A stretch of DNA of 64,000 nucleotides from Streptomyces cirratus (GTDB lineage Bacteria > Actinomycetota > Actinomycetes > Streptomycetales > Streptomycetaceae). The stretch spans positions 1-64,000 of the forward strand of contig NZ_BMVP01000010.1 of the NCBI RefSeq assembly GCF_014650775.1. The letters are read 5' to 3'. The translations under genes and the position numbers were made by a program. Positions 52,261-63,000 of the stretch are shown piece by piece (within the stretch, counting starts at the first letter, position 1; each line of letters starts with the position of its first letter). The notes beneath the pieces are model-generated. The model did not search any database. It saw nothing but the letters and a program-made list of their open reading frames with translations, and was not told the origin of the DNA.

Positions 52261-52362
52261 TCAGGCGCGGCGGGGGGCCGGACAGCGGCCCTGACACTCG
52301 CCGGGCGCGGTACACGCACCGGGGGTGTGGAGCCGCGGGGCGAGGAGCTCGTTCGCGGACAT
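52261..52362 (-). CDS. Possible cysteine-containing leader ORF upstream of the sulfur operon
   Basis: A 33-codon frame with three cysteines near its end (positions 17, 23 and 27), 213 nt upstream of the dioxygenase. Actinobacterial sulfur genes often follow short Cys-rich leader peptides that sense cysteine supply. No Shine-Dalgarno site is visible, and the frame can be extended upstream without a stop, so this may be chance in GC-rich DNA. Confidence 0.2.
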   Translation of the reverse strand: MSANELLAPRLHTPGACTAPGECQGRCPAPRRA

Positions 52363-53306
52363 GTCCCGGAGCGTGTCAGCGGCCCGCCCGCCGGTCAACC
52401 CCCGCCGAGTGGCCCCGTTCCGGGCCGTCGCCCGGACCTCCGCAGAGGTGCTGACCAGGATGTTCACCGCTCCGGCCGGGCATGCCGACCCGGCCGGGGC
52501 GGCCGAAAACGGTGGCCGGATTTCATGCCTCTGCAACGCCCCCGCCACGCCACCGAAGCCCCGCGCCCGGGGTGGCCCGCACAACCGGGCCGCCCCGGGT
52601 GAGCGGAACGCGCTCCCTCACCGCCGCTCCGCCGACACGACGCACCGGCCACCCGCGCCCTGGCGCGCGCCGGTACCGCCGGGCGGCCGTCTCCGACACA
52701 CCCGGGCCGAGCACCGGGGGCGCGCCTTCCCATGGGCCCGGCACTCGCACCGAAGCCGTACGCGGACGGGCCCGGCCGAGGAACCGGACTGCGGGTACGC
52801 GAAGCGGGCGGAGTCGAGGGTGCGGCACCCGGCGAAGGGCGCCGGACACCCCGCGCCCGGCTCCGGCGCCAGGCGACGTGCCCGGGCCGTCAAGCGACCG
52901 CCCCGGCACACCCCCGGAGTACCGCCCACGACACGCGGCAGCGGCACCCGCTCACCGGCACCGGGGCTCCGGCACGTGGCGGCAGCACGAGGCGAAGGGC
53001 ACCGGACACCCGCGCCCGGCTCCGGCGCCAGGCGACGTGCCCGGGCCGTCAAGCGACCGCCCCGGCATACCCCGGCGTACCGCCCCCGCCGCGCGGCGGC
53101 ACCCGCTCGCCAGCACGGGAGCTCCGGCACGCGGCAGCGGCACGTGGCGGCGGCACGCGGCAGCGGCACCACCTCCCCGCCCAGGGGGCGGCGGCAGCCG
53201 CTCCCGGGCTTCGCGCGGCGCGGTGGGCGCGGCGGCTGACCTGGGAGTGCGAGATCACATCCGGGGGTTATGGTCTCGATTGAGCGGCCCCCCTAGCATT
53301 CGAGCC
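52363..53306. other. GC-rich intergenic region without a convincing gene
   Basis: About 940 bp between the sulfur operon and mutA. Several frames are open on both strands because of extreme GC, but their translations are Arg/Pro/Gly-rich with no recognisable domain. The frame of mutA also stays open up to 52482, yet homologous sequence begins only at 53307. The region contains the 160-bp duplication at 52831-53145 and many short CGGCAC-type repeats. Confidence 0.6.
52831..53145. repeat. Imperfect ~160-bp tandem duplication
   Basis: Copy 1 spans about 52831-52990 and copy 2 about 52991-53145. Both begin GGCGAAGGGC. The first 75-80 bp are nearly identical (two substitutions and a one-base gap), after which they diverge but keep ACCGCCC, ACCCGCTC and GCTCCGGCAC blocks in the same order. 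No terminal inverted repeats or target-site duplications are evident. Confidence 0.75.
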
Positions 53307-55162
53307 ATGACGGTCCTGCCTGACGACGGGCTCTCCCTGGCCGCCGAGTTTCCTGACGCGACACATGAGCAGTGGCAGCGCCTGGTTGAGGGCGTACTGC
53401 GCAAGTCGGGCAAGGAAGTCACCGGCGAGGCAGCTGAAGACGCGCTGTCCACGACGCTCGAGGACGGGCTCCGCACCCGCCCGCTGTACACCGCACGCCC
53501 CGGCGAGGACGCCACCGGCTTCCCCGGCTTCGCCCCCTTCGTACGCGGCGGCCGGCCCGAAGGCACCTCCGCCTCCGGCTGGGACGTGCGCCAGCGGCTC
53601 GCCGGGACCGATCCGGAGCGGGTGAACGAGGCCGCGCTGGCCGATCTGGAGAACGGCACCACCTCCCTGTGGCTCACCGTCGGCGAAGGCGGCTTCCCCG
53701 TCGCCGGCCTCGGCCGCGCCCTTGACGGGGTCTACCTCGACCTCGCCCCCGTCACCCTCGACGCCGGCGCCGAATACGCCGAAGCCGCCCGCGCGTTGCT
53801 GGCCCTGTACGCCGAGCGCGGTGTGGCCCCCGAGGCCGCCCGCGCCTCACTGGGCGCCGACCCGCTGGGGCACGAGGCCCGTACGGGCGAGCGGCTGGAC
53901 CTCGCCGAAGCCGCCGCCCTCGCCGCCGGAACGGCCGACGCGTGGCCCCACGTACGGGCCCTGACCGTGGACGCCCTGCCCTACCACGAGGCCGGCGGCA
54001 GCGCCGCCGAGGAGCTGGGCCTGTCGCTGGCCACCGGCGTGGCGTACCTGCGCGCCCTCGCCGAGGCCGGTCTCGGCCTGGACGCCGCCCTCGGCCAGCT
54101 GGAGTTCCGCTACGCGGCGACCGCCGACCAGTTCCTGACCATCGCCAAGCTGCGCGCCGCGCGCCGCCTGTGGGCCCGCGTCGCCGAGGCCTGCGGGGCC
54201 CCGGAGGCGGGTACGCAGCGCCAGCACGCCGTGACCTCGCCGGTGATGATGACCCGGCGCGACCCGTGGGTGAACATGCTGCGCACCACCGTCGCCTGCA
54301 TGGCGGCGGGTGTGGCCGGCGCGGACGCCGTCACCGTGCTGCCCTTCGACCACGAGCTGGGCCTGCCGGACGCCTTCGCCCGCCGGATCGCCCGCAACAC
54401 CTCCACCATCCTGCTGGAGGAGTCGTACCTGTCCCGGGTGATCGACCCGGCCGGCGGCTCGTACTATGTCGAGCAGCTCACCGACGAACTCGCGCACGCG
54501 GCATGGGAGTTCTTCCAGACCGTCGAGAAGGCGGGCGGCCAGGCGGCCGCACTGCGCTCCGGGCTGGTCGCCGAGCGGCTCGCCGCCACCTGGGCCGAGC
54601 GCTCCGAGAAGCTGGCCAAGCGCCGTGAACCCATCACCGGCGTCAGCGAGTTCCCGCTGCTGTCGGAGAAGCCGGTCGTACGGGAGCCCGCTCCCGCCGG
54701 GCCGACGGGCGGTCTGCCGCGCGTGCGGCGCGACGAGGCGTACGAGGCGCTGCGCGCGCGCAGCGACGCGCACCTCGCGGCGACCGGCGCCCGGCCGAGG
54801 ATCTTCCTCGCCGCACTCGGCCCGGCGGCCGCGCACACCGCGCGCGCCACCTTCGCCGCGAACCTGTTCCAGGCGGGCGGCGTGGAGCCGGTCCACGACC
54901 CGGTGTCCGTGGACCCGCAGACGGCGGCCGCGGCCTATGCCGCGAGCGGCGCGGACGGCATGGCGGTGCTGTGCTCCAGCGACGCCCTGTACGAGGAGCA
55001 GGCCGAGGCGGTGGCCGCGGCGCTGCGCTCGGCGGGCGCGACGACCGTGTTCCTCGCCGGGAAGCCCGGCACCGCCCGGGCCGCCGTGGACGAGTACGTC
55101 TTCGCCGGCTGTGACGCCGTCGCCGTACTGTCCTCCGTACTCGACCGGATGAAGGTGGCGTC

Positions 55163-55166
<4 letters not shown>
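53307..55166 (+). CDS. mutA: Methylmalonyl-CoA mutase small subunit
   Basis: A 619-residue alpha/beta protein homologous to the large subunit but lacking the B12-binding DxHxxG motif, as expected for the non-catalytic MutA. Recognisable blocks are RTTVACMAAGVAGADAVTVLPFD and ARNTSTILLEESYLSRVIDPAGGSYYVE. The ATG at 53307 has no ribosome site; TAGCAT lies 7 nt upstream and could be a -10 box of a leaderless mRNA. It overlaps mutB by 4 nt. With MutB it interconverts methylmalonyl-CoA and succinyl-CoA. Confidence 0.93.
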
Positions 55167-57355
<2,189 letters not shown>

Positions 57356-57371
57356 GGGCGGGCGCGAGACG

Positions 57372-58358
57372 ATGGCTCCGAAGATCGACGTCGAGGCCTA
57401 CGCCAAGGGGGTGCTCGACGGGAAGCGCGCGTTCATCGCGCGCGCCATCACTCTCGTCGAGTCCACCCTGCCCGCCCACCGGGGTCTGGCGCAGGCGCTG
57501 TTGACGGAGCTGCTGCCGCACGCGGGGCGGGCCCGGCGGATCGGCATCAGCGGGGTACCGGGCGTCGGCAAGTCGACGTTCATCGACGCGTTCGGGACGA
57601 TGTTGACGGGGCTGGGCCACCGGGTGGCGGTCCTGGCCGTGGACCCGTCGTCCACGCGGACGGGCGGATCGATCCTGGGCGACAAGACGAGGATGGAGCG
57701 CCTGTCGGTGGACCCGGCGGCCTTCGTACGCCCCTCGCCGTCGGCGGGCACGCTGGGCGGGGTCGCCAAGGCCACGCGCGAGTCGATGATCGTGATGGAG
57801 GCGGCGGGCTACGACGTGGTCCTCGTCGAGACCGTCGGCGTCGGCCAGTCGGAGACGACGGTGGCCGGGATGGTCGACTCGTTCCTGCTGCTGTCGCTGG
57901 CCCGTACCGGCGACCAGTTGCAGGGCATCAAGAAGGGCGTCCTGGAACTGGCGGACGTCCTGGCGGTCAACAAGGCGGACGGCCCGCACGAGCGCGACGC
58001 GAAAGCGGCGGCGCGTGAACTGTCGGGCGCGCTGCGGCTGATGCACCCGGCCGACGCGGCCTGGAGCCCGCCGGTCCTGACGTGCAGCGCCCGCGAGTCG
58101 GCGGGCCTGGACGAGGTCTGGAACCGCCTGGAGCAGCACCGGCGGCTGCTGGACGCGGGGGGCCGCCTCGCCGCCAAGCGGGCGGCGCAGCAGGTCGAGT
58201 GGACGTGGTCCATGGTCCGCGAGGAACTGCTGGAGCGGCTGCGCGCCGACCCGGCGGTACGGGCCCTGGCGCCCGGTCTCGAAGCGGCGGTCCGGGAGGG
58301 CGCCGTGACCCCGACGCTGGCGGCGGACCGGATCCTGGCCGCCTTCGGCGGCGCCTGA
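57372..58358 (+). CDS. meaB: Methylmalonyl-CoA mutase-associated GTPase chaperone
   Basis: A 328-residue G3E-type GTPase with Walker A GVPGVGKSTFIDAF, the switch region AVDPSSTRTGGSILGDKTRM, ETVGVGQSE and the base-recognition NKADGPHE. MeaB protects and reloads the cobalamin mutase. It starts 16 nt after mutB and completes the mutA-mutB-meaB operon. Confidence 0.94.
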   Translation: MAPKIDVEAYAKGVLDGKRAFIARAITLVESTLPAHRGLAQALLTELLPHAGRARRIGISGVPGVGKSTFIDAFGTMLTGLGHRVAVLAVDPSSTRTGGSILGDKTRMERLSVDPAAFVRPSPSAGTLGGVAKATRESMIVMEAAGYDVVLVETVGVGQSETTVAGMVDSFLLLSLARTGDQLQGIKKGVLELADVLAVNKADGPHERDAKAAARELSGALRLMHPADAAWSPPVLTCSARESAGLDEVWNRLEQHRRLLDAGGRLAAKRAAQQVEWTWSMVREELLERLRADPAVRALAPGLEAAVREGAVTPTLAADRILAAFGGA

Positions 58359-58421
58359 CGGTCCCCGCCGACGTCCGCGGCCGGGGGCCGGCCCGGGGCG
58401 GGGCCACCGGGGTGGCCGCGG

Positions 58422-59423
58422 TCAGGCTTCGACCAGGACCGGGTCGCCCGAAGACAGTGCCGCGCGCAGCACCCGGGACTGCTCGGCCGGGTCGTCGGTG
58501 GCGAGCAGCGCGGACAGGACCGCGATACGCGCCTGCCCCGCCCGCAGGGTTCCGGTCGGCACGGCTCCGGCGGCGACCAGGTCGACCGCGCCGCCGTGCG
58601 TGTAGATCTCGGTGACCGGGCCGGCGGCCACACGCGTGGTGAGCGCGACGAGGACCCCCCGGGCCACGGCGCCGGCCACGGCGTCCACGATCTCCGGCGT
58701 GGCGTTGCCCGCGCCCGTCCCGATCAGGACGATCCCGCGCGCCCCCGCCTCCACGGCGGCGTTCAGCAGCGTCGCGTCACCGTCGGCGTGGTGCATGACC
58801 ATGTCCACGCGCGGCGGGAGTTCCGGCATCGCGGGCAGCGCGAGCGGCGCCGGCCGCTGCGGGGTGCGCAGGACGGTGACCTTCCCGAAGCCGACCTTGC
58901 CGAGCAGTTCCTTGGAGGGGTCGGCGAACGCGTCCAGGGCCACGGCCTGCGTCTTCACGGTGCCGCGGGCTGCGTGCACCCGCCCGGCGAAGGCGACCAG
59001 CACGCCGAGGCCGCGCGTGGTGGCGGCGGTCAGCAGCGCGTCGTAGAGGTTGCCCGGCCCGTCGCCGTCGGCGGAGCCCATGGGCAGCTGCGAGCCGGTG
59101 AAGACGACGGTGCGCGGGTCGTGGTGGTGCAGGTCGAGCAGGAAGGCCGACTCCTCCAGGGTGTCGGTGCCGTGCGTGACGACGATGCCCTCCACGTCCG
59201 GGTCGGCCAGCACCTCGTGGACCGTGCGCAGCAGGGTGAGCTGGTGCGCGGTGGTCAGCCGGGGGCTGTTCACGCTGAACAGGTCGACCACCTCGACGCA
59301 GACGCCCTCGGGAAGCGGCGCGGTGGCGATCACCTCGCTGCCGTCCGCGTCGGCGGCGAAACCGGAACCCTGCCAGCGGCTGGCTATCGTTCCGCCGGTG
59401 CTGATGACGACGACGCGTCCCAT
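58422..59423 (-). CDS. L-asparaginase
   Basis: A 333-residue amidohydrolase. The two catalytic threonine regions are VVISTGGTIAS near the N-terminus and VVTHGTDTLEESAFLLDL near residue 90. The start is the ATG at 59423 with AGGTGG upstream; a longer frame adds a non-homologous N-terminus. No signal peptide, so likely cytoplasmic. It hydrolyses asparagine to aspartate and ammonia and is divergent from an Lrp/AsnC regulator that probably controls it. Confidence 0.92.
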   Translation of the reverse strand: MGRVVVISTGGTIASRWQGSGFAADADGSEVIATAPLPEGVCVEVVDLFSVNSPRLTTAHQLTLLRTVHEVLADPDVEGIVVTHGTDTLEESAFLLDLHHHDPRTVVFTGSQLPMGSADGDGPGNLYDALLTAATTRGLGVLVAFAGRVHAARGTVKTQAVALDAFADPSKELLGKVGFGKVTVLRTPQRPAPLALPAMPELPPRVDMVMHHADGDATLLNAAVEAGARGIVLIGTGAGNATPEIVDAVAGAVARGVLVALTTRVAAGPVTEIYTHGGAVDLVAAGAVPTGTLRAGQARIAVLSALLATDDPAEQSRVLRAALSSGDPVLVEA

Positions 59424-59494
59424 CCCTGCCCCACCTTCTCTCGTACGACATCGCACGGATTTGCTACAACCGGCAATGATAGAGAGATCTACGC

Positions 59495-59507
59495 GCAATG
59501 CGATTGC
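59495..59507. promoter_or_regulatory. Putative Lrp/AsnC operator
   Basis: GCAAT-GCG-ATTGC is a perfect 5-bp inverted repeat between the divergent asparaginase and AsnC-family genes. Further GGCAAT (59472-59477) and ATTGCGG (59510-59516) half-sites flank it, the clustering expected for Lrp-type proteins. The palindrome overlaps an apparent upstream ATG, supporting the later AsnC start. Confidence 0.55.
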
Positions 59508-59551
59508 CGATTGCGGCACGCCTGCAACACTGGACAGGCGATAATTGCGTG

Positions 59552-60001
59552 ATGGACGCCATCGATCGAGAAATCTTGCGCGAGCTCCAGCGGGACGGCC
59601 GCCTCAGCAACCAGGAGCTGGCCCAGCGCGTGGGCCTGACCCCCTCCCCCTGTATGCGCCGGGTGCGGCAGCTGGAGCAGGACGGGGTGATCCAGGGCTA
59701 CCGCGCAGTGATCGACCCGGAGGCCGTGGACCGGGGCTTCGAGGTGCTGGTCTCGGTCGAGGTGCGCCGCGACCGCGCCGCCGTGGAGGCCTTCGAGGCA
59801 GCGCTCCAGGACATCCCCGACGTCATCGAGGCCTACCGCCTCTTCGGCAGCCCCGGCTGCCTGCTGCGCATCGCCGTGGCGGACCTGCGGGCGTACGAGC
59901 GCCTGTGGATCGAGCAGCTCACGGCCCTGTCCGGGGTCACCGAGGTCAACTCGCAGATCATCATGAAGCGGATCAAGGAGCCGACCGGCCTGCCGGTGTA
60001 G
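59552..60001 (+). CDS. Lrp/AsnC family transcriptional regulator
   Basis: A 149-residue regulator with the N-terminal winged helix (DAIDREILRELQRDGRLSNQELAQRVGLTPSPCMRRVRQLE) and C-terminal RAM ligand domain (SVEVRRDRAAVEAFEAALQ ... GSPGCLLRIAVADLRAYERL). It starts at the ATG at 59552, after the putative operator cluster. Divergent orientation to asparaginase suggests that it senses asparagine or a related amino acid and controls that gene. Confidence 0.92.
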   Translation: MDAIDREILRELQRDGRLSNQELAQRVGLTPSPCMRRVRQLEQDGVIQGYRAVIDPEAVDRGFEVLVSVEVRRDRAAVEAFEAALQDIPDVIEAYRLFGSPGCLLRIAVADLRAYERLWIEQLTALSGVTEVNSQIIMKRIKEPTGLPV

Positions 60002-60023
60002 CGGGACCGGGCCGGCGTCCCCG

Positions 60024-63000
60024 TCAGCCCGCGGCGGCCCGCTCTCGGGCCTCCCGCACGTCCCCCACCTCCACCGCGTCCACCGGCACCTGCGGATCGG
60101 TCCGCACCTGCCGCAGGACCCGGGCGAAGGAGGCGGCGATCGCCTCCACCGTGCTCCTCCCGTAGGAGTCGCAGCGGAATTCGAGGGTGAACCGCGTACC
60201 GGGCCCGGCGACGCGGAGCGTCAGCGGATACGGGGAACACCCCAGGGTCCGGACGCCCTTGAGGGTGATGCCCGCCGCGGTGGTGGTCCCGCACGGGCCG
60301 TCCGGACCGTCCGGACCGTCGGGGCACGGTTCGTGGACCACCAGCGAGTCGAACGGCCGCGTCGGGCCGTGGCCGGGGCCGCGTTCAAGTGCCCGCAGGA
60401 GCTGTCCCACCGTCTCGCCCGGCCCGTAGGAGACGCGTACCGGGACGGTGCGGGCGAACAGGCCGACCAGCTCCTGGGCGCCGGGCACTTCGGCCGGCCG
60501 GCCGGGGTCGCTCACCCCGAACACCACGTCGCGGCTGCCGCCGAGCCGGGCGAGCAGGATCGCCCACGCGCCCCGCACCAGCGTGTCCGGCGTGATCCCG
60601 AGCTCGGCGGCGCTCCGCGACAGCCCCAGCGCGTCGCCCGCCGCCACCTCGACCTCGATGCTGCCGGTCCCCGACCCGTCCGCGGGCCCGGCGGCCCGTG
60701 GGACGGCCCGCGCCGGGGCCCCGGCCCGCAGGAGCCGGCTCAGGTGGTCCCCATAGCCCGGCGCGGCCGCGAGCAGCGACGCGTCCCCGCCCACGCCGTA
60801 GAGCCGGGCCAGGTCCTTCATCAGCACCGTCGCCGACCGGTCGTCGAACAGCGCCGGGTGCGCGGTGACCACGAGCCGGGCGCGGTCGCCGAGGCCGATC
60901 AGGGCGAGCCGGACCAGCGGCGGGACGAGCGGGTCGAAGCGGGCGGCGCGCTCGGCGGCGAGGAGGCGCCCGCTCTCCGCGTCACGCACGGCCTCGTCGG
61001 CCCCTGCCAGGTCGAGGTACCGCCATGGCAGCGGCACGTCCCCGGGAACGACCTGCAGGAGGTCGCCGGTGGCGGCCGTGACGAAGCCCGCCCGCAGGGT
61101 GGGGTGGCGTTCCGCCAGGGCCTGCCCGGCGGCGCGCATCCGTACGGGGTCCACCCGGCCTTCGACCGGGATGACGAGCTGTACCGGGTGCACGGCGGAC
61201 GGGGACCCGGCCGGGCCGGCGGCGCGCAGGACCGCCGACTGGACGGCAGGCACCGGCCACACCTCGGCCAGCCGCCCGTAGCGGGCCTCCCACCCCTCGA
61301 TCTCCGCCTGGGCCGCGGCCACCAGCGGCACGTCCGAGGGCGTCAGCCCTCCGGCGCCCGGCTGCCGGGCGTGCCGGGCGAGGCCGGCGAGCGCGGTGAC
61401 CCACAGGGCCGCCAGCTCCGACACCTCCGCCGCGGACAGCACGCCCGCCGGGAAGCTGAAGCGGGCGGTGAGTTCGGTGCCCGCATCGCCCCCCGTCGCT
61501 CGGGCCCCGATCTCCAGGGCCGACGGCGCGGGCGCCTGCCCGTCCGGGGCCGGGTCCGGCTCGTCCGCGTCGGCCGCCGGTACCCAGCCGAGGCCCCGCA
61601 GGCCGACCGGCATGTCGTCGGCGCCGAAGCCACGCAGGTACCCGAAGCCGATCTGCGGTTCGGGGTGGGCCGCCAGTTCGGCGGCCGTCCGCGGGTTGAG
61701 GTGGCGCAGCAGCCCGTAGCCGGTTCCCCCGTCGGGCACGGTGCGCAGCTGTTCCTTGACGGATTTCAGTGCGCGCCCGGCGGCGGGGCCCCCGGCCAGC
61801 GCGTCGTCCAGGTCGATCCCGCCGACGTCCAGGCGTACGGGGAACGCGGCCGTGAACGGGCCGACGGTCCGGCCCGGGCCGTCGCCCGGCGCCGCGTCCG
61901 GGGTGCGGCCGTCGCCTTCGAGGCGGATCAGCGAGGAGGTCTGCGCGTCGCCCCGGCCGCGGCGCCAGTGGGCCAGCGCCAAGGTCAGGGCGGTGAGCAG
62001 TACGTCCTCCGCCCGGCAGCGGAAGACGGCGGGGACGGTGGTCAGCACGGGTTCGCCCACCGCTGCCGGGACCCGTACCCGCACGGTCTCCACGGTGGCC
62101 GCCACGTCCACGGCCGGGTCGGGGCGGCGGCTGCCGAGGAGGGTGTCCGGCGCCGCGAGGACCTCGCGCCAGGCCGGCAGCCCGGCCACCAGGGCGGGGT
62201 CGGCCGCCTGTCGTTCCAGCGCGTGGGCCCAGCGGCGCACGGAGGTTCCCGCCCGGGGCAGCGAGGGGACCCCGCACCGGGAGCGGGCCCAGGCGTCGGC
62301 CAGGTCGGGCAGCAGGATCCGCCACGACGCCGCGTCGGCGACGAGGTGGTGCAGGACGACCAGCAGCCGCCCGGTGCCGCCCCTGCCGACGGCGCTGCGG
62401 TCGAACCACACGAACTGGGCCATCACCCCGGCGGCCGGGTCCAGCCGGCCTGCGGCCGCGTCCAGTTCGGCGGCGATCAGCGCGTCGTCCCACGGGCCGC
62501 CACAAGGGATCCGGCGCACCAGCGAGGCCGGGCTCACGAGTCCGGCGGGCTCGACGCGCAGTCCGGGTTCCGGGTCCTGCACCAGCCGGGAGCGCAGCAC
62601 GTCGTGACGGTCGAGGACCGCCCCGAGGGTCGCCATCAGGGTGAACAGATCTAATTCCAAGGGGAGTTCGAGCAGCTGCGCCCGCGCGAGCCGGTCCGTT
62701 CCGCCGCCGCGGCCCAGCAGCTCCCGGGCCGCCGGGGGCAGCGGCATCCAACCGGTGCCGTCGCCCTCCGGTTCGTCGGGCTGCGCCGTGCCGCGGGTCC
62801 GCCCGTCGGCGACCACGGCCAGGTCGGCCACGGTGCGGTGCTCGAATATCTCCTTCGGGGTCACGTCGGCGCCCCGGGCGCGGGCCCGGGCGGCGGCCTG
62901 GACGGAGCGGATGCTGTCGCCGCCGGCCAGGAAGAAGTCCTCGTCGACCCCGACCCGTTGCAGGCCGAGCACCTCCCCGACCGCTTCGGCCAGCACCTCC

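Noticed and set aside
52482..53306. Upstream in-frame extension of mutA
   Set aside because: It is open only because of GC bias. The added 275 residues are Arg/Pro-rich and include the tandem duplication, while known MutA sequences begin at about 53307.
52048..53306. Cobalamin riboswitch before the B12-dependent mutase operon
   Set aside because: I looked for B12-box-like sequence and saw none; the mut operon is not usually riboswitch-controlled.
58402..58417. Hairpin between meaB and asparaginase as a terminator
   Set aside because: The stem is only 7 bp and the whole region is GC-rich, so it is not distinguishable from background, although a terminator is expected there.
60303..60328. GTCCGGACC repeats near the end of the NRPS gene as a regulatory site
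   Set aside because: They encode a PDG tripeptide repeat in the coding frame and look like simple in-frame slippage.
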